Assembly: GCF_017833525.1 (NCBI RefSeq)
Contig: NZ_JAFICD010000001.1
Span: 1,178,001-1,242,000, forward strand
DNA length: 64,000 nucleotides
Origin: Duganella sp. 1411
Lineage (GTDB): Bacteria > Pseudomonadota > Gammaproteobacteria > Burkholderiales > Burkholderiaceae_D
Reading direction: 5' to 3'
Shown: positions 61,744-64,000 of the stretch, piece by piece
Layout: each line of letters begins with the position of its first letter
Numbering within the stretch: the first letter of the stretch is position 1
Notes under the pieces: model-generated
The model's database searches: none
Seen by the model: only the letters and a program-made list of their open reading frames with translations
Told to the model about the DNA's origin: nothing
Made by a program: the position numbers and the translations under genes

Positions 61744-63414
61744 ATGAAACAACAACTCTTATTGGTCGCGGCACTCTGCGTGGCGGGGGCGGGGTCGGAG
61801 GCGGCCGCCGCCCCCGCCACCAGCGCGCGCTTCGAACGCTTCAGCTACACCGGCAAGTCCCTGGAGCAGGCCAAACCGGGGCCCGGGCAGTTCGTCAACC
61901 CGGTGTTGTCGGGCTATTTCCCCGACCCGTCCATCACCCGCGTGGGCGACGATTACTACGTGGTCAATTCCTCGTTCACCAATTTCCCCGGCCTGCCGAT
62001 CATGCACTCGCGCGACCTGGTGACGTGGACCCAGATCGGCAACGCGCTGGATCGTCCCGAGCAGGTCGACTTCACCGGCGTGCGCGGCTCGCAGGGCATC
62101 TACGCGCCGGATATCTCGTTCCACGACGGGCGCTATTACATCATCACCACCTGTTCCAGCTGCCCCGGCGGCATGGGCAACTTCATCATCACGGCCGAGA
62201 ATCCGGCCGGCCCCTGGTCCAAGCCGGTCACGGTGAAGGGCTTGAACGGCATCGACCCGTCGCTGTTCTGGGACGGCGACAAGGTCTACGTGGTCCACAA
62301 CGACGCGCCAGAAGGCACGCCGCGCTACGACGGCCACCGCGCCATCTGGATCACGGAACTGGACCCGGCCACCTTGCAGCGCGTCGGCACGCGCCAGGTG
62401 CTGATCGACGGCGGCGTCGAGCCGGCCAGGAATCCGATCTGGATCGAAGGCCCGCACCTGCTGAAAAAAGACGGCTATTACTATCTGATGTGCGCCGAGG
62501 GCGGCACCGGTGACAACCACTCGGAAGTGATCCTGCGCTCGAAGGACGTGATGGGCCCATATGCTCCCGGCCCGGCCAACCCGATCCTCACGCAGCGCGA
62601 CCTCGATCCGGCCCGCCCCAATCCGGTGACGACCGCCGGCCACGGCAAACTGGTGCAAACCCAGCGCGGCGACTGGTGGGCGGTGTTCCTGGCGACGCGC
62701 CCCTACCCCGGCAATTTCTACAATATCGGGCGCGAGACCTTCCTGCTGCCGGTGACGTGGAAAGATGGCTGGCCGATGATCCTCGAACAGGGCAAGCCGG
62801 TGCCGTACACGCTGGCCAAGCCGGATCTGCCGCGGCAGCCAACGCCGGCGCTGCCGATGAGCGGCGACTTCGCCTATGTCGACGAATTCAATGGGCCGCT
62901 GTCGCCGGCCTGGATCGGCTTGCGCACGCCGCGCGTACGGCCGTACAGCATCGACAAGGGTCAACTGGTGCTGCAGTCGGGCCAGCCGCTGGGCAAGCTG
63001 GACGGCGTCCCGGGCTTCATCGGCAGGCGCCAGCAACACCATGACGCAACCGTCTCGACGCTGGTCGACTACCAGCCGGCGCGCGACGGCGACCGCGCCG
63101 GCCTGATCGCCATCCAGAACGACGCCAACCATCTGTTCCTGGGCGTAACGCGCATCGCCGGGCGCCGGATGGTTGCGCTAGTCAAAATCGAGAACGGCAA
63201 TGAAACGGTGCTCGGCTCCGCGCCGCTGGCGGCGGGCCGGGTCGAGCTGATCATGGAAATGCACGGCGGACGCTCGGCCTATAGCTACCGCGCCGGCGGC
63301 AAGGTCAACTCGCTCAAGACCGACGTCGACGTGACCTTCCTGTCCACGCAAAAAGCCAAGGGCTTCGTCGGCGTCGTCATCGGACCATACGTGCAGGCGG
63401 CCGACGGCGGCTAG
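61744..63414 (+). CDS. GH43 beta-xylosidase/arabinofuranosidase with C-terminal beta-sandwich
   Basis: A 556-residue exported enzyme, signal peptide ~1-22. The catalytic acids are Asp61 (YFPDPSI), Asp171 (GIDPSLF) and Glu235 (IEGPHLLKK), the standard GH43 set for the XynB-like group. GHGKLVQTQRGDWWAVFLAT is the conserved histidine-bearing loop. Residues ~370-556 form the concanavalin-like C-terminal domain of GH43 xylosidases (YVDEFNGPLSPAWIGLRTPR, AGLIAIQNDANHLFLGV). Located directly after the TonB receptor gene, it would trim imported or periplasmic xylo-/arabino-oligosaccharides. Confidence 0.85.
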   Translation: MKQQLLLVAALCVAGAGSEAAAAPATSARFERFSYTGKSLEQAKPGPGQFVNPVLSGYFPDPSITRVGDDYYVVNSSFTNFPGLPIMHSRDLVTWTQIGNALDRPEQVDFTGVRGSQGIYAPDISFHDGRYYIITTCSSCPGGMGNFIITAENPAGPWSKPVTVKGLNGIDPSLFWDGDKVYVVHNDAPEGTPRYDGHRAIWITELDPATLQRVGTRQVLIDGGVEPARNPIWIEGPHLLKKDGYYYLMCAEGGTGDNHSEVILRSKDVMGPYAPGPANPILTQRDLDPARPNPVTTAGHGKLVQTQRGDWWAVFLATRPYPGNFYNIGRETFLLPVTWKDGWPMILEQGKPVPYTLAKPDLPRQPTPALPMSGDFAYVDEFNGPLSPAWIGLRTPRVRPYSIDKGQLVLQSGQPLGKLDGVPGFIGRRQQHHDATVSTLVDYQPARDGDRAGLIAIQNDANHLFLGVTRIAGRRMVALVKIENGNETVLGSAPLAAGRVELIMEMHGGRSAYSYRAGGKVNSLKTDVDVTFLSTQKAKGFVGVVIGPYVQAADGG

Positions 63415-63488
63415 CGTCCCGGTTTTTTCCCGCGCCGCGCACGGCACATGCGATGTTGTATAGTTGCATTTTCCGTTCGTGGTTCCGT

Positions 63489-64000
63489 ATGCAGGAAAGC
63501 TTACTACTCATCGAAGACGACCTGGCGCTGGCCGCGCTGACGGCCGAGTTTCTGCGCGCCGAGGGCTACCAGGTGACCGTGGCCCACCGTGGCGAAGGCG
63601 TCGCCGCGCTGGTGCGCACGCTGCGGCCGGCGCTGATCGTGCTGGACGTGATGTTGCCGGGCATGGACGGATACGCCGTGTGCCGGCAGATCCGCGCCGG
63701 CTATTCCGGCCTGATCCTGATGCTGACCGCGCTCGACGAATCAGCCGAGCAGCTGACCGGCTTTGCCGCCGGCGCCGACGACTACGTGGTCAAGCCGGTC
63801 GATCCCCAGATACTGCTGGCGCGGCTGCGCGCCATGCTGCGCCGCCATCCGCAGGCGCAGGCGCCCCATGGCCTGCTGCGCTGCGGCGCGCTGGCCATCG
63901 ACCTGGCGACCCAGCGCGCCACGCTGGACGGCGCCCCGCTGCCCTTCTCCACCGCCGAATTCGAACTGCTGTCGATCTTCGTGCGCCACGCCGGCGTGCC
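63489..64000 (+). CDS. OmpR-family response regulator (3' end outside window)
   Basis: The first ~170 residues are present and the gene runs off the right edge. The receiver domain has the acidic pair Asp10/Asp11 (IEDDLALA), phospho-acceptor Asp53 (IVLDVMLPG), Thr80 and Lys102 (YVVKPVD). The start of an OmpR/PhoB winged helix follows (GALAIDLATQRATLDG, STAEFELLSIFVRHAG). It resembles RstA-type regulators. The ATG follows a 74-bp gap after the xylosidase gene with no evident ribosome-binding site. Its histidine kinase is expected downstream. Confidence 0.85.
   Translation, partial: MQESLLLIEDDLALAALTAEFLRAEGYQVTVAHRGEGVAALVRTLRPALIVLDVMLPGMDGYAVCRQIRAGYSGLILMLTALDESAEQLTGFAAGADDYVVKPVDPQILLARLRAMLRRHPQAQAPHGLLRCGALAIDLATQRATLDGAPLPFSTAEFELLSIFVRHAGV

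Noticed and set aside
58565..61774. A 1069-codon frame antisense to the TonB receptor.
   Set aside because: It overlaps the whole receptor, including its plug and C-terminal barrel strand, and reads as shadow sequence.
63410..63430. T-run with a short GACG/CGTC pairing after the beta-xylosidase, considered as a terminator.
   Set aside because: Stem of four pairs with a long loop; not convincing.

Overview
High-GC bacterial chromosome (about 65% G+C by eye in most genes). The gene content and style suggest a plant- or soil-associated betaproteobacterium of the Oxalobacteraceae (Massilia, Duganella or Herbaspirillum-like): TonB receptors next to glycoside hydrolases, DUF1302/DUF1329 pairs, an EthD protein and NodD-like LysR regulators. 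No rRNA, tRNA, CRISPR array or complete insertion sequence was found. Everything here was read by eye; no database search was possible.

Layout. (1) 1-7920 is a hemicellulose/oligosaccharide block: the end of a GH62 arabinofuranosidase, then GH97 and GH3 enzymes in one minus-strand unit, divergent from a PA14-containing GH31. (2) 8060-8754 is a small toxin-antitoxin pair with its own promoter, followed by an isolated TonB receptor. (3) 10853-20741 is a tight minus-strand operon: AraC/PAS regulator, a Tat-type gluconate-dehydrogenase small subunit, a GMC oxidoreductase, two xylose-isomerase-like TIM barrels, a ribose-type ABC importer and a Gfo/Idh/MocA oxidoreductase. This set fits oxidation of a glycoside to a keto-sugar outside the cytoplasm, followed by cleavage, import and processing. 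(4) 21053-23367 is a lower-GC accessory patch: a one-motif phospholipase-D-like protein behind a Gly/Ala-rich membrane-type small protein, and a truncated small gene. (5) 23474-26981 holds an MscS channel, a phytanoyl-CoA dioxygenase-like enzyme and a cyclase-family hydrolase.

(6) 27040-43034 is the most notable region. A NodD/NahR-type LysR gene is divergent from a 13-gene operon: DUF1302, DUF1329, YCF48 propeller, MMPL/RND transporter, C-C hydrolase-like alpha/beta hydrolase, extradiol dioxygenase-like VOC protein, Rieske ferredoxin, FAD monooxygenase, MFS, cupin, FAH-family enzyme, SDR and a second LysR. The intergenic region contains a sequence that matches the rhizobial nod box in content and exact spacing (28013-28060). 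The enzyme set resembles the fde flavonoid (naringenin) degradation operon of Herbaspirillum. A second module (43274-47559: ornithine-cyclodeaminase family, DapA family, aldehyde dehydrogenase, EthD) lies downstream, separated by a palindromic repeat that also occurs inside region 3.

(7) 47598-63414 returns to plant polysaccharides: lipoprotein aldose 1-epimerase, multidomain GH43 arabinanase, a Fic protein with an AbiEi-like partner, a 1387-residue alginate-lyase-like protein with discoidin-like modules, a GH43-like propeller, a large TonB receptor and a GH43 beta-xylosidase. Several of these promoters carry LacI-type palindromes or a paired 15-mer. (8) The window ends inside an OmpR-type response regulator.

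Taken together, the window looks like a plant-matter catabolic island: polysaccharide depolymerisation, keto-glycoside processing and a flavonoid-type aromatic pathway under a nod-box-like operator. Small, lower-GC toxin or defence cassettes are interspersed.
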